From: Chitinophaga oryzae | GTDB taxonomy: Bacteria; Bacteroidota; Bacteroidia; Chitinophagales; Chitinophagaceae | NCBI RefSeq assembly: GCF_012516375.2 | Contig: NZ_CP051204.2 | Coordinates: 8,045,501-8,109,500 of the forward strand | Direction: 5' to 3' | Length of the DNA: 64,000 nt | In this document: one piece after another, positions 9,242-17,842 of the stretch | How positions within the stretch are numbered: the stretch's first letter is position 1 | How the letters are laid out: each line of letters begins with the position of its first letter | Notes under the pieces: model-generated | Database searches by the model: none | Seen by the model: only the letters and a program-made list of their open reading frames with translations | What the model was told of the DNA's origin: nothing | Translations under genes and position numbers: made by a program

Positions 9242-9313
9242 GGTCCCGTAGTTCAATGGATAGAATAGAAGTTTCCTAAACTTTAGATACAGGTTCGATC
9301 CCTGTCGGGACTA
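9242..9313 (+). tRNA. tRNA-Arg (anticodon CCU)
   Basis: A full cloverleaf can be drawn. Acceptor GGTCCCG / CGGGACT has a G-U at the first pair, the D-stem is GTTC/GAAT, and the anticodon stem GAAGT/ACTTT has loop TTCCTAA. The anticodon CCU reads AGG. The T-stem is ACAGG/CCTGT with loop TTCGATC and the discriminator is A. The 3' CCA is not encoded. A terminator follows directly. Confidence 0.92.
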
Positions 9314-9327
9314 CAAAAAAGATGATT

Positions 9328-9364
9328 CGCCCAAACTTAGCTTTGCTTGGTTTGGGCGTTTTTT
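9328..9364 (+). terminator. Terminator of tRNA-Arg(CCU)
   Basis: Stem CGCCCAAAC / GTTTGGGCG followed by six T residues. The sequence from here to about 9400 resembles the flank of the second tRNA-Arg at 51882-51950. Confidence 0.88.
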
Positions 9365-9558
9365 ATGGGTGGATATGAGCTTCAGAGGAAAGATGACAAC
9401 GGATGATGATACTAATATGTTCTTAAATTACAATTATGTCAAACAATATGCAATAAAAAATGCCCTCATTCTCTATGTGATTTGGGACAGACAAAACAGT
9501 CTGACCCGATAAGCAGGTGATATTTTTTGCCTAAATTGTGGTTAAATTTTGTGCTATC
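9365..9558. other. AT-rich intergenic stretch after tRNA-Arg
   Basis: No open frame of interest is seen. The base composition turns AT-rich compared with the neighbouring core genes and stays so until about 10690. Together with the adjacent tRNA this is typical of an integration hot spot. I find no integrase or clear direct repeat of the tRNA 3' end. Confidence 0.4.
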
Positions 9559-9786
9559 ATGGATTACAGAGAATACATAGAGTCAAATATTAATATAATG
9601 CTTGGTAAGCCAGTCATTAAGGGTACACGCATTACCGTTGCTTTGATATTACAAAGATTATCTGAGGGAGCTACTATTGCAAATCTCGTAGAGGCATATC
9701 CTTCTCTTTCCCCTGTTGCTATTACTGCCGCTTTGGCTTACGCTTCAGATGTTATTGATAACGAAAGTATTATTGCAGTAGCATGA
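9559..9786 (+). CDS. DUF433 antitoxin
   Basis: A 75-residue protein with the DUF433 (COG2442) pattern: GKPVIKGTRITVALILQRLSEG followed by EAYPSLSPVAITAALAYA, a helix-turn-helix-like fold. It is the presumed antitoxin of the downstream DUF5615 PIN-like protein, a pairing also known as VapB45/VapC45 in Mycobacterium. The ATG at 9559 is preferred over an upstream GTG at 9538 because family members begin with MDYR-like sequences. The stop codon overlaps the next start by four bases (ATGA), so the two are translationally coupled. Such pairs are usually autoregulated, but no operator was identified. Confidence 0.85.
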   Translation: MDYREYIESNINIMLGKPVIKGTRITVALILQRLSEGATIANLVEAYPSLSPVAITAALAYASDVIDNESIIAVA

Positions 9787-10127
9787 TCTTAGCTGATGAA
9801 AACATACATTCCTACATTGTTAAAACATTGAGGGATGAAGGCTTTGGTGTTACCTCCGTAACAGAACTAAGCAAGGGCATTAAGGACGAGGAAGTAATAC
9901 AATGGGCCTTAAAAAACGATTATTTACTACTCACAGAAGATAAGGACTTTGGGGAGTGGGTATTTGCTCACCACATCAAAAACCTTAGTGTTCTCTTTCT
10001 TCGCTATACTTTCCATGAATACAAGGAGATCACAAAAGCAATTATCTACCTATTGCAAACGCAGGAGCTGCGACGTCCCGTATTTGTTACCCTAACCCCA
10101 AAGAAAATAAGGATAAGGCAGCTTTAA
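9783..10127 (+). CDS. DUF5615 PIN-like toxin
   Basis: A 114-residue PIN-like protein. The N-terminus MILADENI carries the first acidic residue, DEEVIQWALKNDYLLLTEDKDFG carries the central acidic cluster, and the C-terminus RRPVFVTLTPKKIRIR closes the fold. DUF5615 proteins (COG4634) are predicted Mg-dependent ribonucleases paired with DUF433 antitoxins. The gene overlaps its antitoxin by four bases. Full length and intact acidic residues suggest a functional module. Codon use is more AT-rich than in surrounding core genes, consistent with acquisition beside the tRNA. Confidence 0.85.
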   Translation: MILADENIHSYIVKTLRDEGFGVTSVTELSKGIKDEEVIQWALKNDYLLLTEDKDFGEWVFAHHIKNLSVLFLRYTFHEYKEITKAIIYLLQTQELRRPVFVTLTPKKIRIRQL

Positions 10128-10156
10128 GCCCAATTCCTCCCTTACTATAGCCAGAA

Positions 10157-10450
10157 TTGGCAATTACCCAACAACATTTGAAGACCGGAAATCAATCTCT
10201 ATATCAGATCTCCGCAAATGGAACTACCTGCATCCCATCCAAAGTAATAAAGCAGTTGAGAAAACATGGCCCGAAAATACTTCAAGCATTTGAGGATGCG
10301 ATGAAAAAGAGATTTGTTTATACAAGAGAAAATGATAATGGGATCATCGCCCTATCACATAATGAGCTGAATGATTACGATGCGGACTTTGATTTCGATG
10401 AAGTGCTGATAGACGACTATTTTTCTACGCACATAATAGAAGCCCATTAG
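10157..10450 (+). CDS. Hypothetical protein, possibly a gene remnant
   Basis: A 97-codon frame with no ATG at its beginning; the first possible start is TTG at 10157, and the first ATG is at 10301 (MKKRFVYTREND). The second half is strongly acidic (NDYDADFDFDEVLIDDYF). I recognise no family. It directly follows the toxin-antitoxin pair on the same strand in AT-rich DNA, so it may be a decayed accessory gene or the tail of a longer one. Confidence 0.3.
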   Translation: MAITQQHLKTGNQSLYQISANGTTCIPSKVIKQLRKHGPKILQAFEDAMKKRFVYTRENDNGIIALSHNELNDYDADFDFDEVLIDDYFSTHIIEAH

Positions 10451-10693
10451 TGATAGTATTGCCGACCTTATTAATGTAACAAAATATTAAACGGACGCCA
10501 GACTAAGTGATAATAACAGACTATCAGGGGGCTTAATCCAAGAGGCCTCCTGGTAGCTATCACCTAAACAAATTTTAAAACAACAATAATATAGATATAT
10601 TTTTAATAATATATTTCCTAACTCGCTGAACAAATCCTGTATCCAACGTGTATCTATAAGAGTAACAGCTCATTGACCCCAAAAACATTTGTT

Positions 10694-11275
10694 ATGAACA
10701 GTCCCGAAATACCTTTACACCAGGCTAACCCCGAGCTATTTAAAACGTACCTGCTGGACCATAGCTCTCCTGATGAGGTTTTAATAGTCAAAGGCGTCAC
10801 GATAGACGACCATCTCCTCAAATCAGAACTACACATCAAAGCGATCATCCGCTTTCTGATGGAAGCCAGTATTAAGTTCAGGAAGACGACGGCGATCAAA
10901 TTCCTCTCCCGCCTCCGAAGGCGTATACGCAGTTTTATCCGTTCGCCGCGCATGGCTGCGGCTGTCCTGAAAACAGAACGCGGCACCTCTCCTGCCGTCC
11001 CGGTGCTTTACAAGCTATATCCGGCGCTGTTTGAACAGTTGCTGCTGGAAGACCTCCGCCCACGGCCCGACACGGACGATATCCCCGGCATCACCCAGTG
11101 GGACAGGATGCTGCGGATTGAAATTGTTTTGTTTATACTGGATGATGAAATTATCAGGTTATGCGCCTATGTAAGGCAGCAAAGCGTGCAGGCGGTACGG
11201 GCCGAGCACCGGCGGAAAGTAGACCGCGTACTGGCAGCCTATGGCCGGCTGTTACCGGCAACCCGGGACAATTGA
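10694..11275 (+). CDS. Hypothetical protein
   Basis: A protein of 193 residues beginning MNSPEIPLHQANPELF. The sequence is helix-rich with a basic central patch (KFLSRLRRRIRSFIRSPR) and no signal peptide. I do not recognise it. The ATG at 10694 is preferred over an earlier in-frame TTG at 10673. The 3' end faces the glycosyltransferase gene on the other strand, with a gap of nine bases. The DNA changes from AT-rich to GC-richer part-way through this gene, so it may mark the edge of the accessory patch. Confidence 0.5.
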   Translation: MNSPEIPLHQANPELFKTYLLDHSSPDEVLIVKGVTIDDHLLKSELHIKAIIRFLMEASIKFRKTTAIKFLSRLRRRIRSFIRSPRMAAAVLKTERGTSPAVPVLYKLYPALFEQLLLEDLRPRPDTDDIPGITQWDRMLRIEIVLFILDDEIIRLCAYVRQQSVQAVRAEHRRKVDRVLAAYGRLLPATRDN

Positions 11276-11284
11276 GGCAAGATG

Positions 11285-12031
11285 TTATTCCCAGCTCTTT
11301 CCGCGCAACTGGTATTTGTATTTCCTGGATAGCAGGCGCAGGTAGATCCACCACCCCATGCTTTTTCTGACCAGGCCGAATTTCTCCTGCCGGAAGACAA
11401 AATCCTTGTCCTTGGTGACGGATGAGAAACCGTCCATATTGTACTGCGCGATGGTAATGGGAAGATGTACCTTCTTAAAAGCTTTGTCACCCCATACCTG
11501 GATATTGAGGGCATAATCGGCAAAGACCCGGTAACGCAGGTCATAGCGGTATTTCCGGAATACACCGGCGGGATAAAGGATTGTCTGGTGATTCATGCAG
11601 AATTTTGCCAGCCGGTAGTTGCTGAAGGCCCCTTTCAGCAATAGGTAGCGCGGGCCTTCCTTTTCGAAATACTCGGTGGTATTGCCATAGTAAACGGTAT
11701 TCTCGTCCTTCAGCTGCTGTATCATCTCCCCAAAACCCGGCAGCAGGCGGTCATCGGCGCCCATAAAGTAAAGCCACCGGCCCCGGGCCCGTTCCACGCC
11801 TTTGTTCAACGCATCGTAAATGCCTTTGTCCGGGCCGCTTTCCCAGGACACCAGGCTGCTGTCGAAGCCTTTTACAATATTGATGGTATTGTCCGTGCTG
11901 CCGCCATCCACAATCACGACCTCTATGGCCGGTTGTCCCAGCGACTGAATGGATGACAAACACTCCCCAATGTATTTTTCTGAGTTATAAGTGGCGATAA
12001 TGATACTAACCAGTTTTCCTGTTTCCTGCAT
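11285..12031 (-). CDS. Family 2 glycosyltransferase
   Basis: A GT-A fold glycosyltransferase of 248 residues. The N-terminus VSIIIATYNSEKYIGECLSS begins the nucleotide-binding fold, VDGGSTDNT follows at residues 41-49, and the metal-binding acidic pair is in FMGADDRLL at residues 93-94. The C-terminal part (RKYKYQLRGKSWE) is basic. Such enzymes add sugars to surface polysaccharides or lipids. The start at 12031 is chosen because an AGCAGGG sequence precedes it; an upstream in-frame start adds 11 residues of no clear purpose. No other polysaccharide genes lie nearby, so the acceptor is unknown. Confidence 0.85.
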   Translation of the reverse strand: MQETGKLVSIIIATYNSEKYIGECLSSIQSLGQPAIEVVIVDGGSTDNTINIVKGFDSSLVSWESGPDKGIYDALNKGVERARGRWLYFMGADDRLLPGFGEMIQQLKDENTVYYGNTTEYFEKEGPRYLLLKGAFSNYRLAKFCMNHQTILYPAGVFRKYRYDLRYRVFADYALNIQVWGDKAFKKVHLPITIAQYNMDGFSSVTKDKDFVFRQEKFGLVRKSMGWWIYLRLLSRKYKYQLRGKSWE

Positions 12032-12234
12032 ACCCTGCTTGTTTTCCAGCCTGCAATTTGGCAAATTTACTCATAGCATGGAAATTTATTATTTGAGGTG
12101 CTTTTTTACTGTTATCGGGAGATGAAGACCGTCATCATTATTTTTTGTTAGCCATCCATACTTTTATTAACTTTAATGACTACCTGCTACCCCATTATTT
12201 CACCCATTTATTGTCATGTTAAATGTTCGTTGTT

Positions 12235-12801
12235 ATGCGACGGGGGAACTATGCACAGCTCTCACTATTCAGCTGTTATGAATACTTTTTATTGCTCTCT
12301 CCGGGACAGGCAATCGTGCGCAAGGTGGCCGCCATGAAAAGCCTGCTGGCAGGCATGATCAGGATACCGTCCTACAACCTGGGATCGATAGCCCATATCT
12401 CCCTGATGAAATTTCAAATAACAGAAGATGACCAGTCTGTTATCCGGCGGGTAGCACATGCGGTGGAAGGCTTTCGGGAATTCGATGTACAACTCGGTGG
12501 CGCAGGTATTTTTCACCACGGCACTACCGGCACATTGATGTTACAGCCCGCCAACAGCGATCGCATACACCGCCTGCATGGAACTATTATGACGGAATTC
12601 AGGCGCCGCCGGCTTATCCGGCCGCATATCACCATTGCGCGGAATGTGGCCAACGAAGAACTTCTAAAGGTAAATCTGCGTGATTTTGATTGCTACGACA
12701 GCTTCTGCTGTAACAAGGTGACCATACTGAAAAAAGCGGTGGAAGCGCCTCACTATGAAGTGCTGCAGGAAGTGCCGTTTACTCCCGGAAAAATTTTTTG
12801 A
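12235..12801 (+). CDS. 2'-5' RNA ligase-like 2H phosphoesterase
   Basis: A protein of 188 residues with the two HxS/T motifs of the 2H phosphoesterase superfamily: AHISLMKF (His54) and RPHITIAR (His131). Members of this group (LigT/ThpR) hydrolyse or ligate 2'-5' or 2'-3' cyclic phosphate bonds in RNA. The start is uncertain; 12235 gives a 12-residue lead before the first strand, and a start four codons earlier is possible. The last 23 bases overlap the 3' end of the lipoprotein gene on the opposite strand, so the two transcripts are complementary at their ends. Confidence 0.75.
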   Translation: MRRGNYAQLSLFSCYEYFLLLSPGQAIVRKVAAMKSLLAGMIRIPSYNLGSIAHISLMKFQITEDDQSVIRRVAHAVEGFREFDVQLGGAGIFHHGTTGTLMLQPANSDRIHRLHGTIMTEFRRRRLIRPHITIARNVANEELLKVNLRDFDCYDSFCCNKVTILKKAVEAPHYEVLQEVPFTPGKIF

Positions 12802-13579
12802 CACTGCCATCCGGGTTAAAACTGATCGCGTATCTCTCACGGCTGCCGCTGATAGATGCCGGATACCATATCATCCGTTTCTCCTGGACAATACCATAGA
12901 CATGGGTGGGCACCTTCGCTCCTTCTATCGTGGCAGACTTCTCCGCAATATTTTTACACACTCTCGCCATACTGGCAAAATCAACGTCGTCCAGCGGCAC
13001 CATTTTTTGTTCCACCTTGTCGCGGATGGAAAGCTGGACCGGCTCCGGTCCCGTCCATCTGCCGTTCCGAAAGTGGTAGGCATCCACATATTCGGGGTTA
13101 TCCGGATGGCGGAGCTGCAGGTTGATACGACCGTCATCGTATGCATGGATATCATTGTAGAGATACATTTTTTTGCCGGCATAGGCAGGCAAAGCCCGAA
13201 GACTGGCCTGAGCCGCTTTCAGCCCTGCTTCGTCCATCAAAAAAGCTGCCTTGCGGGCAGTGCTGCGGGACGGGCCGGAAGCGCCGCCAGTGGCGGTAGT
13301 ACCGGAAGTACCGGTACTACCGGAGGAACGGGTAGCTTCGGCAGAGCGGGCCGTTCCGGGATAACGATAAGTGCTGGTGCTGCGGATAGTATCCGAAGAA
13401 ACATGCGACTCGATAACAACGGAGGAAGTTACCGTAGTGCTGTTGCTGGATGGTGCATCTTCCCTTTTATCATCCGTCTTTTCCTTGAAGGTATCTTTGA
13501 ATGTATCCGCCAGCTGGTTGCAGGAAAAGCAACCCAGCAGCAACAATAACCCTGAAATTATAGACAGGTTCTTCAGCAT
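12779..13579 (-). CDS. Lipoprotein with low-complexity S/T/G linker
   Basis: A 266-residue protein with a lipoprotein signal (LLLLLGCFSC, Cys17 or Cys20), then a long Ser/Thr/Gly-rich stretch at about residues 40-110 (including RSSGSTGTSGTTATGG). A folded C-terminal domain from about residue 112 carries MYLYNDIHAYDDGRINLQLRHPDN. The linker is probably an extended spacer holding the domain away from the membrane. I do not recognise the C-terminal domain. The 3' end overlaps the 2H phosphoesterase gene by 23 bases, tail to tail. Confidence 0.6.
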   Translation of the reverse strand: MLKNLSIISGLLLLLGCFSCNQLADTFKDTFKEKTDDKREDAPSSNSTTVTSSVVIESHVSSDTIRSTSTYRYPGTARSAEATRSSGSTGTSGTTATGGASGPSRSTARKAAFLMDEAGLKAAQASLRALPAYAGKKMYLYNDIHAYDDGRINLQLRHPDNPEYVDAYHFRNGRWTGPEPVQLSIRDKVEQKMVPLDDVDFASMARVCKNIAEKSATIEGAKVPTHVYGIVQEKRMIWYPASISGSRERYAISFNPDGSVKKFFRE

Positions 13580-13588
13580 AAAATTAGT

Positions 13589-14553
13589 TTAGTCATCCAG
13601 ATCGTCTGCAAACGCCACCTCCGAAGGCTTGTCCTTCAGGTAAAAAACAGAAACGGTTTCCTGGCGGGTCATTCCCAGATCAATCAGCGATACAATTTTT
13701 TTCAGTTCTGTGTTGTAGGTCTTGCCATACTCATCTTTATACCGCAGCTCAAATTTCACCTGCGGCTGTTCGTTGATATAAGTACCTGTCTGCGATGCAC
13801 TTACCACCTCCGCCATCGTTTGTATCCCATAGTATTTGATCCGCAACAGCGTGTCCGGGTCTCCCCCACTGAATAGCTTTAACAGAGCCCCAATCCAAAA
13901 TGAGTGGCAAACAAAATTACCGGGCATAACACCAGCGGATGATAGAACTTCATGAAACGCCAGCCATAACCGTCATTCTCCAGGTGGTAAGAGAAATAAT
14001 AATAGCCTGCTATGGCCCCTACAATGAGCAACCACAGCAAAACCGTCAACAGCATCCGTCCCGCTTTTATGTCCGCCTGTGCTGTATCAACGGTCAGGTA
14101 AGGCCGTAACTTCAGGGTTTTGTCTATCATCAGGTAAATGACCCTTCCTTTTTCGAAACGCATTTCTCCCGGTTTGGTATCTACCAGTTCCAGCTTTTCA
14201 GTGATCGGCGTTCCCACGAAGTTACGCAGGCTGACCGTCATCCCTTTGGTAATCATGTCATGTTTAAACTGTTTGCCATCCTTACTCTCAATCACACGGG
14301 CTTCCCGACGTTCGCCTTCGCGCAACAGGTAATCCATGTTCCGTTTCATCTTAAACGGCAACAGTATCCAGTTCCGGAACCAACGCTGTACCAGGATGAT
14401 CCATAATATCACTGACAGTGCCAGCCAGGTGATCGCCAGATATGGGTTGGTATCTGACAACCCTTCCCTTGTGTTATAGTAAATCAGCATGGGAAAAGGG
14501 ATGGCAAAAAAGAGCATGTATACTACCCAGAAATATGACCAGAATCCTTTCAT
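13589..14553 (-). pseudogene. Membrane protein gene split by a one-base frameshift
   Basis: Two overlapping frames on the minus strand (14553-13879 and a second one ending at 13589) together form one protein. The first ends THFGLGLC; the second contains the continuation GALLKLFSGGDPDTLLR. One additional G in the G4 run (13888-13891, C4 on the plus strand) would give FGLGALLKLFSGG and a continuous protein of about 321 residues. The fused product would have four membrane helices and a C-terminal soluble domain resembling DUF3592 (EVVSASQTGTYINEQPQVKFELRY). Either the gene is truly broken or the base was lost in sequencing or assembly. Confidence 0.75.
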
Positions 14554-14621
14554 GATACTAATTTAAACCAAAACCTGCAATATTAACTTTTCCTTTAAGA
14601 AAGCGTTTATATCTTGCCGTT

Positions 14622-15341
14622 ATGCGGCCACTCCGGCATATTATCTTATTGTTATCATTGCTGCTGGCATTGTTGCAGGCCCATGCCCAGCGTACCATAC
14701 AAGGCACTATTTTCCGGGAAGACACTATCCCGGTAGCCGGGGTAACGGTGCTGAATAAACGCACGCAAAGCGCCATCACCAGCAATGAGCAGGGATACTA
14801 TCAACTCAGCGCACATAACGGCGACACGCTGTTACTGAAAGCACTGGGCTTTATACCACTGCTTTATGTCGTCAGTAAAGACCGGACGACAGTCACCCAC
14901 CAGCTGCAATCCCAGCCACTGGAGCTAAAAGCCGTTAACATCATACAGTACAACCACCTGCGGGATTCCCTGCGCCTGCGACAGGAATTCAGGAGAGAAT
15001 TCGATTTCCATCGCCCGCGCTGGAATGAAGTGATCGTGAGCGCCGGACCACTCATTGCTGTAAATATCAATCAGCTGTACAAAGCAGTATCCTTTCGCAA
15101 GAACAGGAAGAAAGAAAAGTTCAGGAAAATATTGCTGGACAAAGAAAAAGAAAATCTGGTGGAACAGAAGTTCAATTCATCGCTGGTGCAACGCCTCACA
15201 GGAATGGACGGAGACAGCCTCGCGCAGTTTATGCTGCGGTATCAGCCGTCTTATGAATTTGTAAGAGCGATCAGCGACTACGACCTGTATGTGTACATCC
15301 GGCAGCAGTATGATAAATACCGGGAACAAACAGAGAAATAA
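14622..15341 (+). CDS. Carboxypeptidase-like regulatory domain protein
   Basis: A 239-residue protein with a signal peptide (ending AHAQ, residue 23) followed by a CarboxypepD_reg-like beta-sandwich: RTIQGTIFREDTIPVAGVTVLNKRTQSAITSNEQGYYQLSA. The rest is charged and helical (RKNRKKEKFRKILLDKEKE). This domain is common at the N-terminus of SusC and in small outer-membrane-associated proteins of Bacteroidota. The function is not known. It is transcribed divergently from the frameshifted membrane gene and converges on the next lipoprotein gene with no spacing (stop ends at 15341, next stop starts at 15342). Confidence 0.7.
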   Translation: MRPLRHIILLLSLLLALLQAHAQRTIQGTIFREDTIPVAGVTVLNKRTQSAITSNEQGYYQLSAHNGDTLLLKALGFIPLLYVVSKDRTTVTHQLQSQPLELKAVNIIQYNHLRDSLRLRQEFRREFDFHRPRWNEVIVSAGPLIAVNINQLYKAVSFRKNRKKEKFRKILLDKEKENLVEQKFNSSLVQRLTGMDGDSLAQFMLRYQPSYEFVRAISDYDLYVYIRQQYDKYREQTEK

Positions 15342-16061
15342 CTATAACGCCTTCTTCAACTGCCGTCTGTCAATCACAAACGGAAACACATTGGAATACA
15401 CACTGTCCTTCCATAACCTAAACTTCAGCCGGCAGGTGGTAGTATAGTCTCCGTCCATCAGAAAAAGCTTTGCGATGGCTACCTCCCCGGCTTTCAACAC
15501 CTGTTCACTGGCTCCCGTACTGCAATAGTAGTCAGGTGGCCTTACGACATCCTGCCAATTGCCGCTTTCGTTCCTCGCCTGCATAATAATATGGTTCAGC
15601 GCACCAAACTTTCCAATGTTAAACACTCCGACTCCCTTGTTATAGAGAAACACGGGAACTGCCTTGTAATACACGATAGAATCCAGTACAGCGGTGGCCT
15701 GAGCCTTCTTCGAACAACCGAAACGAGCATAACGGATACCACCGGACAAAGGGAAGGCGGTATCCACCACTATTCGCAGATGTGCACTGTCCGCCGGGGC
15801 CCGGGGAACGTCTCCATCAAATGCTTCATCCGCCGATTTCCGGTAAGGAGACAACGGTCGTGACGGCAGTACAATGGTATCCGCGACAGGCCCCATGTAA
15901 TAAATCGGGTATCCGGTGGTGTGTTCATCAGCGTGATAAAACTTTGCCTTGTCAGCAGGCAGGGAGGAATCGATTAATACCAGTCCGCCATTTACCATAT
16001 TGACCGGCTGGAAACGGCAACCACTCACGATGAGCAATAGGAAGATCAGGCGTAGAGGCAT
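15342..16061 (-). CDS. Hypothetical lipoprotein
   Basis: A 239-residue protein with a short lipoprotein signal (LIFLLLIVSGC, Cys15). The remainder is beta-rich with pairs of cysteines (RFGCSKKAQA, PPDYYCSTGA, YTTTCRLKF). I recognise no domain. It lies tail to tail with the carboxypeptidase-regulatory-like gene and is divergent from the antiporter gene, with a spacing of about 100 bases. Confidence 0.6.
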   Translation of the reverse strand: MPLRLIFLLLIVSGCRFQPVNMVNGGLVLIDSSLPADKAKFYHADEHTTGYPIYYMGPVADTIVLPSRPLSPYRKSADEAFDGDVPRAPADSAHLRIVVDTAFPLSGGIRYARFGCSKKAQATAVLDSIVYYKAVPVFLYNKGVGVFNIGKFGALNHIIMQARNESGNWQDVVRPPDYYCSTGASEQVLKAGEVAIAKLFLMDGDYTTTCRLKFRLWKDSVYSNVFPFVIDRRQLKKAL

Positions 16062-16165
16062 CGGGAGAGCTTTATTTACAGATGCCGGACAGGCAAAAAT
16101 CCATATAGTTCACCAGAAAACTTGTCGTCCAATTGTTTAAATTAACGGCAAATATATCCCCTCAT

Positions 16166-17761
16166 ATGCATCACTCGTTGCTTCTTGTCCTTACTTTATT
16201 GTTCGTTGTGTTTATGCTGGTCATGCTGGGCCAGCGGCTGAAGATTTCCTATCCAATTTTCCTGGTGTTAGCGGGACTGGGCATTGGTTTCATCCCCGGC
16301 TTGCCGGCGATGGAGATAGACCCGGATATGGTGTTCACCATCTTTTTGCCGCCTTTGTTGTACGAAGCTGCCTGGTATACGTCGTGGAACGATTTCTGGA
16401 AGTGGAAGCGGCCCATTATGATGCTGGCTTTCGGGGCGGTTATTTTCACGTCCTGTATTATTGCTTATGTATCGCATTCGATGATACCCGGGTTTACGCT
16501 GGCGCTGGGCTTCCTGCTGGGTGGCATTATCTCCCCGCCGGATGCTGTGGCGGCGACGAGCGTGCTGAAACACCTGAAAGTACCCAAGCGGGCGATGACC
16601 ATTCTCGAAGGGGAGAGCCTTATCAACGACGCCTCCAGCCTGATCGTATTCCGCTTTGCCGCTGCAGCGGTGGTCTCAGGGCACTTTGTGATGCAGGAAG
16701 CTGTGGGACAGTTCTTTTTATCTGCGGGGATGGGCGTGGTGATAGGACTGGCGGTAGCGTATGTCATGTATCTGATTCACCGCTGGCTGCCCACCACGCC
16801 CAGTATAGATTCCGCGCTGACGGTGATGACGCCGTATTTCATTTACCTGGCGGCGGAACAGTTCCATTTTTCCGGGGTACTGGCGGTTGTCAGCGGTGGG
16901 CTGTTCCTCTCGTACCGCTCTCACCTGGTCTTCCCCGATGGCGCCACGCGGATGCAGATGCTGGGCGTCTGGAGCACGCTGATCTTTGTGCTCAACGGTA
17001 TCATTTTCATGCTCATAGGACTGGAACTTCCTACTATCGTACACGCGCTGGGGGATTATTCTATTGGCGATGCCATCCGCTACGGGCTGATCATCGCTTT
17101 CCTCACCATAGCGGTACGGTTGTTATGGGTATATCCCGGCGCTTTTATTCCCCGGATGCTGAGCAAAAAAATCCGTACACAGGAATCGAGTCCGGGCTGG
17201 AAAGGGCCACTGGTAGTGGGATGGGCTGGTATGCGGGGCGTGGTGTCGTTAGCTTCCGCGTTGTCGGTGCCATTACTGTTTCCGCACCGTAACCTGATCA
17301 TTTTTATCACGTTCATTGTTATACTGGTCACGCTGGTGTTCCAGGGACTCACGCTTCCCTGGCTGATAAAGCTGATCAAAGTAGGTGAGATAGATGACAT
17401 CACGCCGCTGGCGGAGCAGGAAGCCGGTATGCGGCTGGCCATGATGAAAGTGGCCCTTCAGCGGCTGGAAGAAAAATACAGCGTGGAAGCTGCTGACAAT
17501 GAACTGGTAGGTTTCCTGAAAAAAGACCTGGAACATAATATCAACAGCACTTCTGCACGGCTGGAATCACTGGAATGCGACGACACGGAAAAGGCGGAAG
17601 TGGACCTGTATCATTCCGTGCTGATGGACATCTACGCGCGGCAACGGCAGGAGCTGTTCCGGCTGCGGCAACATAACACGTTCAGCGATGAAGTGATCCG
17701 CAGCCAGGAAATGCAGCTGGACCTTGATGAAATGAAAATCAAACGTCCTGGTCACGAATAA
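16166..17761 (+). CDS. CPA1-family Na+/H+ antiporter
   Basis: A 531-residue protein with about twelve hydrophobic helices over residues 1-410 and a soluble C-terminal tail rich in charged residues. The conserved motif GESLINDASSLIVFRFA puts the ion-binding Asn-Asp pair at residues 154-155. Another family segment is GGIISPPDAVAATSVL. The enzyme exchanges cytoplasmic Na+ or K+ for H+ across the inner membrane. The start at 16166 begins directly before the first helix; an upstream in-frame start would add 11 residues. No regulator is adjacent. Confidence 0.9.
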   Translation: MHHSLLLVLTLLFVVFMLVMLGQRLKISYPIFLVLAGLGIGFIPGLPAMEIDPDMVFTIFLPPLLYEAAWYTSWNDFWKWKRPIMMLAFGAVIFTSCIIAYVSHSMIPGFTLALGFLLGGIISPPDAVAATSVLKHLKVPKRAMTILEGESLINDASSLIVFRFAAAAVVSGHFVMQEAVGQFFLSAGMGVVIGLAVAYVMYLIHRWLPTTPSIDSALTVMTPYFIYLAAEQFHFSGVLAVVSGGLFLSYRSHLVFPDGATRMQMLGVWSTLIFVLNGIIFMLIGLELPTIVHALGDYSIGDAIRYGLIIAFLTIAVRLLWVYPGAFIPRMLSKKIRTQESSPGWKGPLVVGWAGMRGVVSLASALSVPLLFPHRNLIIFITFIVILVTLVFQGLTLPWLIKLIKVGEIDDITPLAEQEAGMRLAMMKVALQRLEEKYSVEAADNELVGFLKKDLEHNINSTSARLESLECDDTEKAEVDLYHSVLMDIYARQRQELFRLRQHNTFSDEVIRSQEMQLDLDEMKIKRPGHE

Positions 17762-17842
17762 ACGTTGATGCTGCTGACCATACCCGGAAAAGGCACATGA
17801 TGAAGATCTTTTCGGGGTATGGTCAGCGGGCTGGCCACCGGA

